Shown here: positions 1 to 6,684 of the stretch, piece by piece
How positions within the stretch are numbered: the first letter of the stretch is position 1
How the letters are laid out: every line of letters begins with the position of its first letter
From: Candidatus Cloacimonadota bacterium
GTDB taxonomy: Bacteria > Cloacimonadota > Cloacimonadia > Cloacimonadales > TCS61
Assembly: GCA_030445745.1 (NCBI GenBank)
Contig: JASUTE010000033.1
Span: forward strand, 1-12,698
DNA length: 12,698 nucleotides
Direction: 5' to 3'
Translations under genes and position numbers: made by a program
Notes under the pieces: model-generated
What the model was told of the DNA's origin: nothing
Databases searched by the model: none
The model's input: the letters and a program-made list of their open reading frames with translations, nothing else

Positions 1-260
1 ATGGAGCAAAGATAATTACCTTCATCAAGCTGAGATGCATAAATCTCATATGGCGTCTGATCCAGGTAAATATCAGAGTTCATAATATTCAGAATCTCCT
101 GCTTTTCCTGCTGAGAATAGGCAAAATTAGGTGATTTCCGTTTGCTAGGAAAATCAACCTGAACTTCTGGCTCAAGCTGATAATAATAGGTAGATCGAGG
201 AAGTCCAAAAACATCACAGGCTGTTTTAGTTCCGATCTTTTCTGAAAGATTATTAACCAT
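1..260 (-). CDS. IS3-family transposase OrfB, N-terminal part (3' end missing)
   Basis: I translated this frame by hand from the minus strand. It begins MVNNLSEKIGTKTACDVFGL, continues with PRSTYYYQ, and ends at the window edge near LDEGNYLCS. The order ACDVFGLPRSTYYY, then a Q/E-rich helix, then YLDQTPYEIYA and LDEGNYLCS matches the N-terminal DNA-binding region that precedes the DDE integrase core in IS3-family OrfB proteins. The catalytic DDE residues lie beyond the window. ATG at 260 has only a poor ribosome site (AGAG directly adjacent). The frame is open back to the A9 run at 316-324 with no start codon between, so synthesis by -1 frameshifting from orfA is at least as likely as independent initiation. 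Confidence 0.85.
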   Translation of the reverse strand, partial: MVNNLSEKIGTKTACDVFGLPRSTYYYQLEPEVQVDFPSKRKSPNFAYSQQEKQEILNIMNSDIYLDQTPYEIYASQLDEGNYLCS

Positions 261-280
261 CTCTTTACAATCCTCTGTCG

Positions 281-715
281 CTAAGACTGATCTTCCATCT
301 CTAAGATCTGTAAGATTTTTTTTTGAGCATCGATGATCAATTTGGAGCGGTTCAGTTCACGCTGCAATTTCCGGTTCTCTTGGGAAAGTTTCATGATCTT
401 CTTCCGCTCTTTCTCGTTCAATTTCTTACCCAGTTTGCCCAATTCTAATTGCTCCCGCCATTGTCTGATATTGGAATAATACAAGCCTTCACGTCTCAAA
501 ATAGCACCGATACCGCCTGGTTTGGTACTTGTATCAACCTCTTTTAAGATCGACAGTTTGTATTCCCTTGAAAATCGGCGACGTCTCTTCTTAGTACTCA
601 CTTCTACCTCGGGTACTTCTGTATTTTGCGGTGCAGAATTTGGCGAATCTCCAGTCTTCCTACGGTCTCTTTCCAATTCGCTAAATTCAATTAATCGTTT
701 CTGCTTTTTTTCCAT
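281..715 (-). CDS. IS3-family transposase OrfA (helix-turn-helix)
   Basis: This 144-residue basic protein has a charged, low-complexity N-terminus (about residues 1-45). A helix-turn-helix follows (about 46-90) with FSREYKLSILKEVD, ILRREGLYYSNIRQWR, typical of transposase HTH proteins that bind the IS ends. A leucine-heptad-like coiled coil (about 100-135) ends in IIDAQKKILQIL. In IS3 elements OrfA binds the termini and modulates transposition, while the OrfAB fusion is the active enzyme. The stop codon overlaps the orfB frame, which lies at -1. The gene is intact and its length is normal for the family. No neighbouring gene appears to depend on it. Confidence 0.9.
   Translation of the reverse strand: MEKKQKRLIEFSELERDRRKTGDSPNSAPQNTEVPEVEVSTKKRRRRFSREYKLSILKEVDTSTKPGGIGAILRREGLYYSNIRQWREQLELGKLGKKLNEKERKKIMKLSQENRKLQRELNRSKLIIDAQKKILQILEMEDQS
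316..324 (-). other. Candidate -1 frameshift slippery run (A9) between orfA and orfB
   Basis: The minus strand reads CAA AAA AAA ATC in the orfA frame, a run of nine A. Slipping back one base enters a frame that is open (AAT CTT ACA GAT ...) through to the orfB ATG at 260 and on to the window edge. IS3 elements commonly make OrfAB by -1 slippage on A-rich heptamers. The run and the open frame are seen directly; the function is inferred. Confidence 0.55.
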
Positions 716-732
716 TTTTCACCTTCTTTTCA

Positions 733-747
733 ACACTATTTTAGTGT
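733..747. repeat. Short perfect inverted repeat upstream of orfA
   Basis: ACACTA-TTT-TAGTGT is a perfect 6-bp inverted repeat with a 3-base loop. It lies between the IS end and the orfA start, 18 bases before the ATG. In the orfA transcript it could form a small hairpin in the leader, or it may be a binding site near the IS end. No function can be assigned from sequence alone. Confidence 0.4.
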
Positions 748-776
748 AGAAAAGTGTCCAGTGTCATCTTGGCACA

Positions 777-1715
777 GAGGGTTATGCACTTCGGATTGGT
801 TCTGTAAATAAAGTCTTTATTGAAGTAAAAAGAATTAATGAGGAACTTGAAAATCACCAAGAGCAACTTCTTACTTATTCTTTCCGTCAAGGAGTAAACT
901 TGTCGATATTAACTAATGGAATTCTTTGGTGGTTTTATTTACCATTACAAGAAGGAAGTTGGGAACAAAGAAAATTCTATGCAATTGATATGTATTCACA
1001 AAGTGTAGATAAAATAGCTGATGTATTTAATAAATTTCTCAATAAGGATAAAGTACTTAGCGGTGAAGCATTGATTAATGCTAAAAAATTATATGGTGAT
1101 AGGCAAAAAAAAGATATTATTAAACGAAATATACCAAAAGCTTGGAAAAAGTTGCATGTTGAAGGAGATGAATTTTTTATTGAACTTTTGGCAGAGACAA
1201 CTGAAAATATTTGTGGTCATAGGCCTGATAATTTAGAAATTTCCGAATTTTTATTAAATATAATAAAACAACCTCAAATGCAAATTTTAAATAAAGAGGA
1301 CAATCATTTACAAAAGAACTCTTACTCAAGCAAGATGCCTATCAACAAAATAATAAAAAAGAATAATTTGTTATCAATAGACAATAATTTTACTTATCAA
1401 AAAATATCTTATTTTGAATTCTTAAGGGAACGTATCCCTGTTAGTTCTTGGAAAAAACTACTAGTAAAATTTAGTGAGAAAATTTATACTTTGCATCCAA
1501 ACAAATTTGAAAATATAACTTCTATTTCTGGGACAAAACGACCTTATTTTACAAAAAATCAATATGAATTACGCTTACCAAAAAAAATTAACAATACGGA
1601 TTATTATGTAGAAACGAATTTAAGTGCTAATTCTATAGTTTCTATAATAAAAGATGTATTAACACTATTTGGTTATAAATATAGTGATTTAATGATAAAG
1701 ATTAGTAATAACTAG
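777..1715 (+). pseudogene. HsdR_N-like (type I restriction R-subunit N-terminal family) nuclease-like protein, 5' end removed by IS insertion
   Basis: The open frame runs unbroken from the IS junction to TAG at 1713-1715, about 312 codons. The first possible start is TTG at 900, but codons 780-899 encode clearly conserved sequence (YALRIGSVNKVFIEVKR), so the gene originally began to the left. FIEVK (816-830) is the ExK strand of the PD-(D/E)XK nuclease fold, followed by QEQLLTYSFRQGV, LTNGILWWFYLP and EGSWEQRKFY, typical of stand-alone HsdR_N-domain proteins that lack the helicase. A middle helical region and a conserved-looking C-terminal domain (SWKKLLVKFSEKIY, GTKRPYF, YVETNLSANSIV) follow. 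The first 60 or so residues are missing. Re-initiation at 900 would give a product lacking the nuclease motif, so the remnant is probably inactive. The base composition is visibly more AT-rich than the genes to the right, which suggests recent acquisition. DNA restriction or defence is the family-level guess; I see no methylase or specificity partner. Confidence 0.8.
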
Positions 1716-1732
1716 TGCAGGTTAATTAATTC

Positions 1733-1759
1733 AAAAATTGTTATAAAACATTTTTTTTT
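1733..1759. terminator. Weak AT-rich hairpin between convergent genes, possible bidirectional terminator
   Basis: AAAAATTGTT and AACATTTTT pair around an ATAA loop with one mismatch or bulge. On the plus strand the hairpin runs into nine T (1751-1759); on the minus strand a shorter T run follows. It sits between the convergent HsdR-like remnant and alr. The stem is almost all A-T, so it would be a weak terminator. Confidence 0.35.
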
Positions 1760-1798
1760 GGAGGAAATAGCTTGCACTTCTGTAGAAGCTTACCCCCT

Positions 1799-3682
1799 TC
1801 AATACACAAACACCACGCCGCTGGTGGGGAAGACCCATTCATCTGCTTGCACTTTCACCCTTATTTCGCCCTCTTTTTCCATAATTTGCGGGAATTTGCT
1901 ACGGCCTGAGAATATAGGCACCGCTTCCACCTCTTTCAGAATGTTAGCAAAAATAAAACGAATATCCACTCCCTGCGTAAGCTCGATAAGGTAAACACTC
2001 AGCTGGTGTGAACTTTTGGGGTAGTAGGTGCGGGTAGAGATAGAAAACTCTACTTCCTGACCAACTAATTCAGCCAGTTTTTCATGCTGGCAGCGAATTT
2101 CCAAACAACCATTTTTGTGGCTGGCAGTGTGTTTTAATTCCATGCCGTTTATCTGCACCGAATCTATGGCAAACTGGTTGGTATTCAAGTTTGTATCCAA
2201 CAGCCAGCGATATTCCACATCAGTGCGCTGAAAATATTGTTCCAGCTTGTCTTCATCGGGAGCACAAGCCACATAAAAATAGTCATGCTGCAGTATTTTA
2301 CTAAAATTCAACGTAGTTTTTGCCAAAAAATAATCCTGAAAATCTGGTTGGGAAGCAGGCGCAAATTCAATAGTGTGCCTAAAATTCCTACGATAATGAA
2401 TATTTCTATCGCGGTCACTAAAAAACCGTTTCAGCACATCTTCGTAGATCAAATTAGCTATCTCCTTGCTCTGCAAACGGTGCTCGATAGCTGTCTCAAT
2501 GATATTAGTAAGCTTTTTATCGGAAAAATCGGTAGGCACGAAATCGCGGCGTAAATAGGGTGAACTAGCAATTATTTTACCATTTTTGCGAAAGTATCGC
2601 TTGGCTCTGCGGCCTATCTGACACAAAATTTCATAGGTACTGCCACCATAGAGCTTGGTTAAATTTTCTGCACGTATCTCGGCAAAATTATTACCCAGCA
2701 GCACTACTTCGTCGCCTACATCTACATTTTCCAGCTGGGATACATCCACCGCACTCATATCCATGCTTATTTTTCCTAAAATGGGGCAAAGTTGGTTGTT
2801 CACCACTGCCACTGCCTGGTTGGAAAGCATAAAATCATAGCCATCGGCATAACCAACCGGTAGAATAGCATATTTCATATACTGGGAAGCTGTGAAGGTG
2901 CGGTTGTAACCAATAGAATCGCCTGGTTGTGCTGTTTTCAATTGCGAGATCTTGGTCTTAAAGCTCATCACCGGTTTCAACTCTAGCTTGTCACGCAAAC
3001 TGGCATCGCTGTAAATGCCATAGCTCAGTAAACCTATCCTAACCAAATTAGCAAAACCAACTTGCGCATTCACAGCACCGCTACTGTTTTCTATGTGCAC
3101 ATATTGGGGCGAAATTTCTAGCTTTTCCAATAATTGGAAAAAACGCTCCGTTTGCTGGTGAGTGTATTCGGCATCGTTTTCTGCTGCCGAGTAGTGGGAA
3201 AAAACGCCCTTTATCGTCAGTTTATCTAATTTCTGAATTTGGGAGATACTCTTAGCAGCAGCTTGGTAACTAAAACCGCTGCGCCCCATGCCAGTATCTA
3301 CGTTCACATGAATGGGAAATTCATTTTCCAGGTGCTTATTCAACTCACGGGCAAATTCCAAACTGGAAACAGTGGGGGTAAGGTTGTTTTCTATTATTAT
3401 GGGAATCTCCGATTTTAGGGAAGGCGACAAAATAAGAATGGGGCTGCTAATGCCCTGAAAACGCAGTAATGCGCCTTCTTCGGCATTGGCTACTCCTAAA
3501 TAGACTGCACCTAATTCCAAAGCCTGCTTTGCTATTTGATAAGCACCATGGCCATAGGCATCCGCCTTTACTATCTGCATGAAATCTTTTCTGCCCCAAA
3601 AGCGCTTGAGTTCAGCCAAATTATGGGCAAAATTATCTAAATCTATCTCTGTCCAACTGCGGTCTTTCTGCAATTTATTCAT
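1799..3682 (-). CDS. alr: Alanine racemase with a C-terminal extension of about 260 residues
   Basis: The enzyme interconverts L- and D-alanine for peptidoglycan in the cytoplasm, using PLP. Residues 1-368 form the usual racemase. The PLP lysine is K39 in VKADAYGHG. The TIM barrel shows HVNVDTGMGRSGF, HIENSSGA and R215-IGLLSYG. The C-terminal beta domain has the catalytic tyrosine Y259 in SIGYNRTF, GYADG and GKISMDMSAVDV. Ordinary Alr ends at about 370 residues; this protein continues to 627. The extra part has a helical start (RRDFVPTDFSDKKL ... IIETAIEHRL), then beta-rich, aromatic-rich sequence ending EWVFPTSGVVFVY. I do not recognise a named domain there. The gene lies 8 bp behind phoH and is probably co-transcribed. 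GAGAGG directly abuts the ATG with no spacing, while TTG at codon 4 sits 9 bases from it, so the true start may be three codons later. Confidence 0.9.
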   Translation of the reverse strand: MNKLQKDRSWTEIDLDNFAHNLAELKRFWGRKDFMQIVKADAYGHGAYQIAKQALELGAVYLGVANAEEGALLRFQGISSPILILSPSLKSEIPIIIENNLTPTVSSLEFARELNKHLENEFPIHVNVDTGMGRSGFSYQAAAKSISQIQKLDKLTIKGVFSHYSAAENDAEYTHQQTERFFQLLEKLEISPQYVHIENSSGAVNAQVGFANLVRIGLLSYGIYSDASLRDKLELKPVMSFKTKISQLKTAQPGDSIGYNRTFTASQYMKYAILPVGYADGYDFMLSNQAVAVVNNQLCPILGKISMDMSAVDVSQLENVDVGDEVVLLGNNFAEIRAENLTKLYGGSTYEILCQIGRRAKRYFRKNGKIIASSPYLRRDFVPTDFSDKKLTNIIETAIEHRLQSKEIANLIYEDVLKRFFSDRDRNIHYRRNFRHTIEFAPASQPDFQDYFLAKTTLNFSKILQHDYFYVACAPDEDKLEQYFQRTDVEYRWLLDTNLNTNQFAIDSVQINGMELKHTASHKNGCLEIRCQHEKLAELVGQEVEFSISTRTYYPKSSHQLSVYLIELTQGVDIRFIFANILKEVEAVPIFSGRSKFPQIMEKEGEIRVKVQADEWVFPTSGVVFVY

Positions 3683-3690
3683 CCTCTCGG

Positions 3691-5043
3691 TTAAAAGAAT
3701 TTAGCGGCGATGGTAGCCAAGTGTGAACGCTCACCTTTAGTTAGGGTAATGTGTCCTACAATTTCTTCAGATTTAAATTTTTCTACAGCGATGCTCAAGC
3801 CGTTGCTTTCCGAATCCAGATAGGGAATATCGATCTGGTAAGGATCGCCGGTAAGAACTATTTTGGTGCCTTCGCCAGCGCGGGTAATTATCGTTTTCAT
3901 CTCGTGCGGAGTAAGGTTCTGGGCTTCGTCTATAACCAGAAATTGCTCTGGCAAGCTGCGCCCACGAATGTAGGTAAGTGGTTCCAGCTCGATGAAACCA
4001 AAATCTAAATAATCTTGCAGGGAGGGTTCTTTTTTGCCAAAGATCTTGCCATTTCCGTTATCTTCCTGCTCTTTACGAGTAGAAAGCAATATTTCCATAT
4101 TATCGTAGATAGGTTGCATCCAGGGATTAAACTTTTCACTTTTACTACCTGGCAGGTAACCGAGATCTTTTCCTAGTGGGAAAACTGGTCGGGAAACCAC
4201 CATACGATTGTAGTTATCTTCTTCCACTACTTGGTTCAGTCCGGCTGCCAGGGCTAATAATGTTTTGCCGGTACCTGCTTTTCCTACCAAGCTTACCAGT
4301 TGCACCTGTGGATCCAATAGCAGGTCGAATGACATGGTTTGTTCCAAATTACGCGATTTAATGCCAAAGAGCTCTTGTCCTTGGTAATATTTTAGCGGAT
4401 AAATTGTGTTATTTTGTACTGAATAGCGTGCTAAAATGGGCTCTGGATCTTCTTCCGAAGTAGCCAGCAACACAAACTGGTTGGGATAGATCTGGCCAAA
4501 TTCATTTATTAAAAATTTTTCCTTTTTATAGGTATGTAAAACATCTTGGCTTACTATTATTTTTTTATAACCACTGTACAGCTCGGCAAAATTTATCTTA
4601 TCAGTTTCAAAATTTTCGGCTCGTAAACCCACGGCATCAGCTTTTATGCGTACATTGGCATCTTTGGAAACCAAAATTACATCGCTATCTTTTTCCTGTT
4701 TTTGTATGAAGAGGGCGGTGCCGATTATGAGGTTATCGTTAGTGTCGGTAATCAGAATTTCGCTGGCCGTATCGGTTATCTTGCGGCTTATCATCACTTT
4801 TATAATGCCACCCTTTTCCGTTTTCACACCTTTTTGTAAACTACCCTGTTGCCTTAATTCGTCCAAATAGCGTCCTATCTGACGTGCATTACGGCCTTTT
4901 TCGTCTAGCCCTTTCTTAAAATTATCTATTTCTTCGATAACAGTTATGGGAATTACCACCAGATTGTCTTCGAAAGAAAACATAGATTTAGGGTTATGTA
5001 TGAGCACGTTGGTATCTAAAACGAAAATTTTATTCTTTCCCAT
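3691..5043 (-). CDS. PIN-domain PhoH-family ATPase (PhoH2-like)
   Basis: This 450-residue protein has an N-terminal PIN ribonuclease domain (about 1-145) with acidic residues D10 (FVLDTNVLIH), E38/E39 (VIEEIDNFKKG), D100 (ITDTNDN) and D128 (LVSKDANVR). A linker leads to a PhoH P-loop domain (about 235-450) with Walker A GKAGTGKT (254-261), Walker B VIDEAQN (370-376), LTGDPYQID, and KGERSHLATIAA carrying the likely arginine sensor. Proteins of this PIN-PhoH arrangement are described as ATP-dependent RNA unwinding and cleaving enzymes; the cellular role is poorly defined. All four PIN acidic positions and both Walker motifs are present, so it should be active. An upstream ATG at 5106 is in frame, but it overlaps the -35 box of the promoter. 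ATG at 5043 has AAGGAG five bases upstream and starts MGKNKIFVLD, as expected. It is the first gene of a two-gene unit with alr. Confidence 0.93.
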   Translation of the reverse strand: MGKNKIFVLDTNVLIHNPKSMFSFEDNLVVIPITVIEEIDNFKKGLDEKGRNARQIGRYLDELRQQGSLQKGVKTEKGGIIKVMISRKITDTASEILITDTNDNLIIGTALFIQKQEKDSDVILVSKDANVRIKADAVGLRAENFETDKINFAELYSGYKKIIVSQDVLHTYKKEKFLINEFGQIYPNQFVLLATSEEDPEPILARYSVQNNTIYPLKYYQGQELFGIKSRNLEQTMSFDLLLDPQVQLVSLVGKAGTGKTLLALAAGLNQVVEEDNYNRMVVSRPVFPLGKDLGYLPGSKSEKFNPWMQPIYDNMEILLSTRKEQEDNGNGKIFGKKEPSLQDYLDFGFIELEPLTYIRGRSLPEQFLVIDEAQNLTPHEMKTIITRAGEGTKIVLTGDPYQIDIPYLDSESNGLSIAVEKFKSEEIVGHITLTKGERSHLATIAAKFF

Positions 5044-5048
5044 ATAAG

Positions 5049-5054
5049 CTCCTT
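5049..5054 (-). promoter_or_regulatory. Ribosome binding site fixing the PIN-PhoH start
   Basis: The minus strand reads AAGGAG followed by five bases and ATG at 5043. No comparable site precedes the alternative ATG at 5106, which would add 21 residues unrelated to the PIN fold. Confidence 0.8.
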
Positions 5055-5077
5055 TTTCGCTAATTTTTATGGTTCTT

Positions 5078-5106
5078 AATTTACTGGGGCAAGAATATTT
5101 TGTCAA
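5078..5106 (-). promoter_or_regulatory. Sigma70-type promoter for PIN-PhoH and alr
   Basis: On the minus strand TTGACA (5101-5106, a perfect -35) is separated by 17 bp from TAAATT (5078-5083, four of six -10 matches). Transcription would start near 5070, leaving a leader of about 27 bases before the ATG at 5043. This is a sequence match only; no transcript data are available. Confidence 0.7.
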
Positions 5107-5126
5107 ACTTTTCCTAACTAACAGCT

Positions 5127-5163
5127 CATTAGAAAACTTCCTTATTTTTCTAGGAAGCTAATG
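5127..5163. repeat. Compound inverted repeat with two alternative foldings
   Basis: CATTAG (5127-5132) pairs with CTAATG (5158-5163), and CTTCC (5137-5141) with GGAAG (5153-5157), leaving AAAA unpaired on one side. Alternatively TAGAAAA (5130-5136) pairs perfectly with TTTTCTA (5146-5152). The two structures exclude each other. The repeat lies just upstream of the phoH -35 box and upstream of the nusB promoter, so it fits an operator or a remnant terminator better than a leader switch. Confidence 0.5.
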
Positions 5164-5268
5164 CGGGTTTTATTTAAAATTCCGTGATAAGTGAATATTT
5201 TCCAAATACAACATAGAAGCTGTAAACAGTCTTTATAAAAAGCTTGCAACAGAAATCTTTTATATTCA

Positions 5269-5298
5269 TTGTTTGGGAAAAAATACTTGCTTTATTAT
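5269..5298 (+). promoter_or_regulatory. Candidate promoter for the nusB-valS operon
   Basis: TTGTTT (5269-5274) and TATTAT (5293-5298) are separated by 18 bp, with the nusB ATG about 60 bases downstream. Both boxes have one or two mismatches to consensus in an AT-rich region, so chance matches are likely and the call is tentative. A promoter somewhere in 5164-5340 is needed because the preceding gene is divergent. Confidence 0.45.
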
Positions 5299-5357
5299 CA
5301 AGCATAAATTTAGTGACTTAAGCTTTAATATGTGTATTATTTTACGGAGAAAATAGC

Positions 5358-5801
5358 ATGGGATTAAGAAGAAAAGGACGTGAAATTGCTTTGCAGACAC
5401 TTTATTCGCTAGAGTATCTGGAAACAGATTCCTATTTAAAAGAATTAGGCTGGTTGGAAAAATATAAGGAAAAAATGGCTGAGATATGCGAAGATAATCA
5501 TATCGAAACAGATTCCAAAATCTGTGAATTTGCCGCTTCCATAATAGAAGGAATTATTCCAAATCTTGATGTAATAGATGAAAATATCGGTTCTCATTCC
5601 ACCAACTGGTCGATTGATAAAATTGCCAACCTCGATAAATGCCTGCTCCGCATAGCAACCTACGAAATGCTATTTACCCAAACTCCTCCTCCCATAGTTA
5701 TGGATGAAGCAATTGAGATCGCTAAAAAATTCTGTGCTGAAAGTTCTAGTAAATTCATAAATGGAATTTTAAACGCTATTGCTAAGGAAAAAGATGAGTA
5801 A
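5358..5801 (+). CDS. nusB: Transcription antitermination factor NusB
   Basis: This 147-residue protein is close to the usual NusB length. It starts with the basic motif MGLRRKGREIALQTLYSLEY, the RNA-contacting first helix of NusB. It ends with the family signature IDKIANLDKCLLRIATYEML, then PPIVMDEAIEIAKKFCAE and SSKFINGILNAIAKE. NusB binds boxA RNA together with S10 (NusE) and supports rRNA antitermination in the cytoplasm. GGAG at 5346-5349 lies eight bases before the ATG. It is the first gene of a tightly packed six-gene operon, and its last eight bases overlap the glycosyltransferase start. Confidence 0.96.
   Translation: MGLRRKGREIALQTLYSLEYLETDSYLKELGWLEKYKEKMAEICEDNHIETDSKICEFAASIIEGIIPNLDVIDENIGSHSTNWSIDKIANLDKCLLRIATYEMLFTQTPPPIVMDEAIEIAKKFCAESSSKFINGILNAIAKEKDE
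5784..5788 (+). promoter_or_regulatory. Ribosome binding site inside nusB that sets the glycosyltransferase start
   Basis: AAGGA ends five bases before ATG at 5794, within the last codons of nusB. The longer in-frame alternative, TTG at 5779, lies upstream of this site and would add only five residues. The placement implies translational coupling to nusB. Confidence 0.7.
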
Positions 5802-6684
5802 TCTAGCCTGTTCTATCGGGGTAATAGTTTACAATGAAGCAGCCAATATTGGCAATTTACTGCAGGCTTTGCAAAATCAGAAACTAAATAAAGCAGAGAT
5901 TACTGAAATCATTGTGGTTTCCAGCGCTAGCAGCGATGGTACCGACCAAATAGTGAAAGAATTTTGCCAGAAAGATAAGCGTATAAAGTTAATTTCAGAA
6001 ACAGAAAGAAACGGAAAAGCGGCTGCTATAAATAAATTCATTACTGCTGCCACTAGCGATATTTTGATAATTGAAAGTGGCGATACTATTCCGGAAGAAG
6101 ACACTGTAGAAAAACTGGTTACACCTTTCCAAGATGAAAAAATCGGTATGACAGGTGGGCGGCCTATTCCACAAAATAAAGCAAACAGTTTTATTGGTTA
6201 TGCAGTAAACTTACTGTGGAAAATGCATCATAAAATGGCATTGCAGAGCCCTAAATTGGGTGAAATGGTAGCCTTTCGCAAGGTATTTGAAAAAATTCCG
6301 CCAGAAAGTGCTGTCGATGAAGCTTCCATCGAAGCTAAAATAAAAGAAAATGATTTAAAAAAGATCTATATCCCCACAGCTATTATTCACAACAAAGGTC
6401 CTGAAACTCTATCTGATTTTATAAAACAAAGAAGGCGCATAGCAGCCGGCCATTTATGGTTGCAAGATAACGCTAACTACAGCGTAAGTTCCCAAAACAG
6501 CGCTTTGCTAATAAAATTAGCTTGGGAAGAGATTGTGCGCTATCCCCATACTATATTTTATCTGAGCGCGGTGGTATTTATCGAGCTCTATTCACGCTAT
6601 TTAGGATGGAAAGATTATAAAATAAAGAAGTTAAATCCCTTTAAATGGGATATAGCCAAAACCACCAAAGATTTGAGGAAATAA
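5794..6684 (+). CDS. Glycosyltransferase, family 2-like (GT-A fold)
   Basis: The 296-residue protein opens with CSIGVIVYNEAANIGNLLQA, the nucleotide-sugar-binding start of GT2 enzymes, followed by SSASSDGT (43-50) and NGKAAAIN (73-80). The usual DxD metal site is replaced by ESGDTIP (94-100), which keeps one acidic residue at each end. Later come GEMVAFRK (156-163), VDEA (174-177), which may supply the catalytic base, and the QRRRIAAGH acceptor-side motif (212-220). One hydrophobic stretch (about 254-270) could associate with the membrane but is marginal. The donor and acceptor cannot be read from sequence. It overlaps nusB by 8 bp and the radical SAM gene by 1 bp. Its partner suggests synthesis or modification of an envelope glycan or lipid, which is inference. 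Confidence 0.85.
   Translation: MSNLACSIGVIVYNEAANIGNLLQALQNQKLNKAEITEIIVVSSASSDGTDQIVKEFCQKDKRIKLISETERNGKAAAINKFITAATSDILIIESGDTIPEEDTVEKLVTPFQDEKIGMTGGRPIPQNKANSFIGYAVNLLWKMHHKMALQSPKLGEMVAFRKVFEKIPPESAVDEASIEAKIKENDLKKIYIPTAIIHNKGPETLSDFIKQRRRIAAGHLWLQDNANYSVSSQNSALLIKLAWEEIVRYPHTIFYLSAVVFIELYSRYLGWKDYKIKKLNPFKWDIAKTTKDLRK
6675..6679 (+). promoter_or_regulatory. Ribosome binding site setting the radical SAM start
   Basis: GAGGA lies four bases before ATG at 6684, in the last codons of the glycosyltransferase. The upstream in-frame ATG at 6645 has no such site and would add 13 residues that only reflect the overlapping gene. Confidence 0.65.

Larger units (their letters stand above)
1..776 (-). 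mobile_element. IS3-family insertion sequence, partial (runs off left edge)
   Basis: Two consecutive minus-strand transposase reading frames, orfA (HTH) then orfB in the -1 frame, are the standard IS3 layout. The orfA-proximal end is placed near 776. There the minus strand starts TGTGCCAAGATGACACTGG, the kind of terminus expected for this family, and immediately beyond it a plus-strand gene frame begins in mid-protein. The orfB-proximal end, its inverted repeat and any target-site duplication lie outside the window, so the boundary is an estimate good to a few bases. The element is not visibly degraded in the part seen. Confidence 0.85.

Noticed and set aside
522-749. A plus-strand frame of 75 codons over orfA
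   Set aside because: It is the complement of the transposase gene, whose protein is clearly recognisable.
900-1715. Treating the TTG at 900 as a true gene start
   Set aside because: The same frame upstream of 900 encodes conserved HsdR_N sequence up to the IS junction, so 900 is inside the original gene.
1758-1994. A plus-strand frame following GGAGG upstream of a possible start
   Set aside because: GGAGG at 1760-1764 looks like a ribosome site, but the frame is mostly antisense to the end of alr and encodes no recognisable protein.
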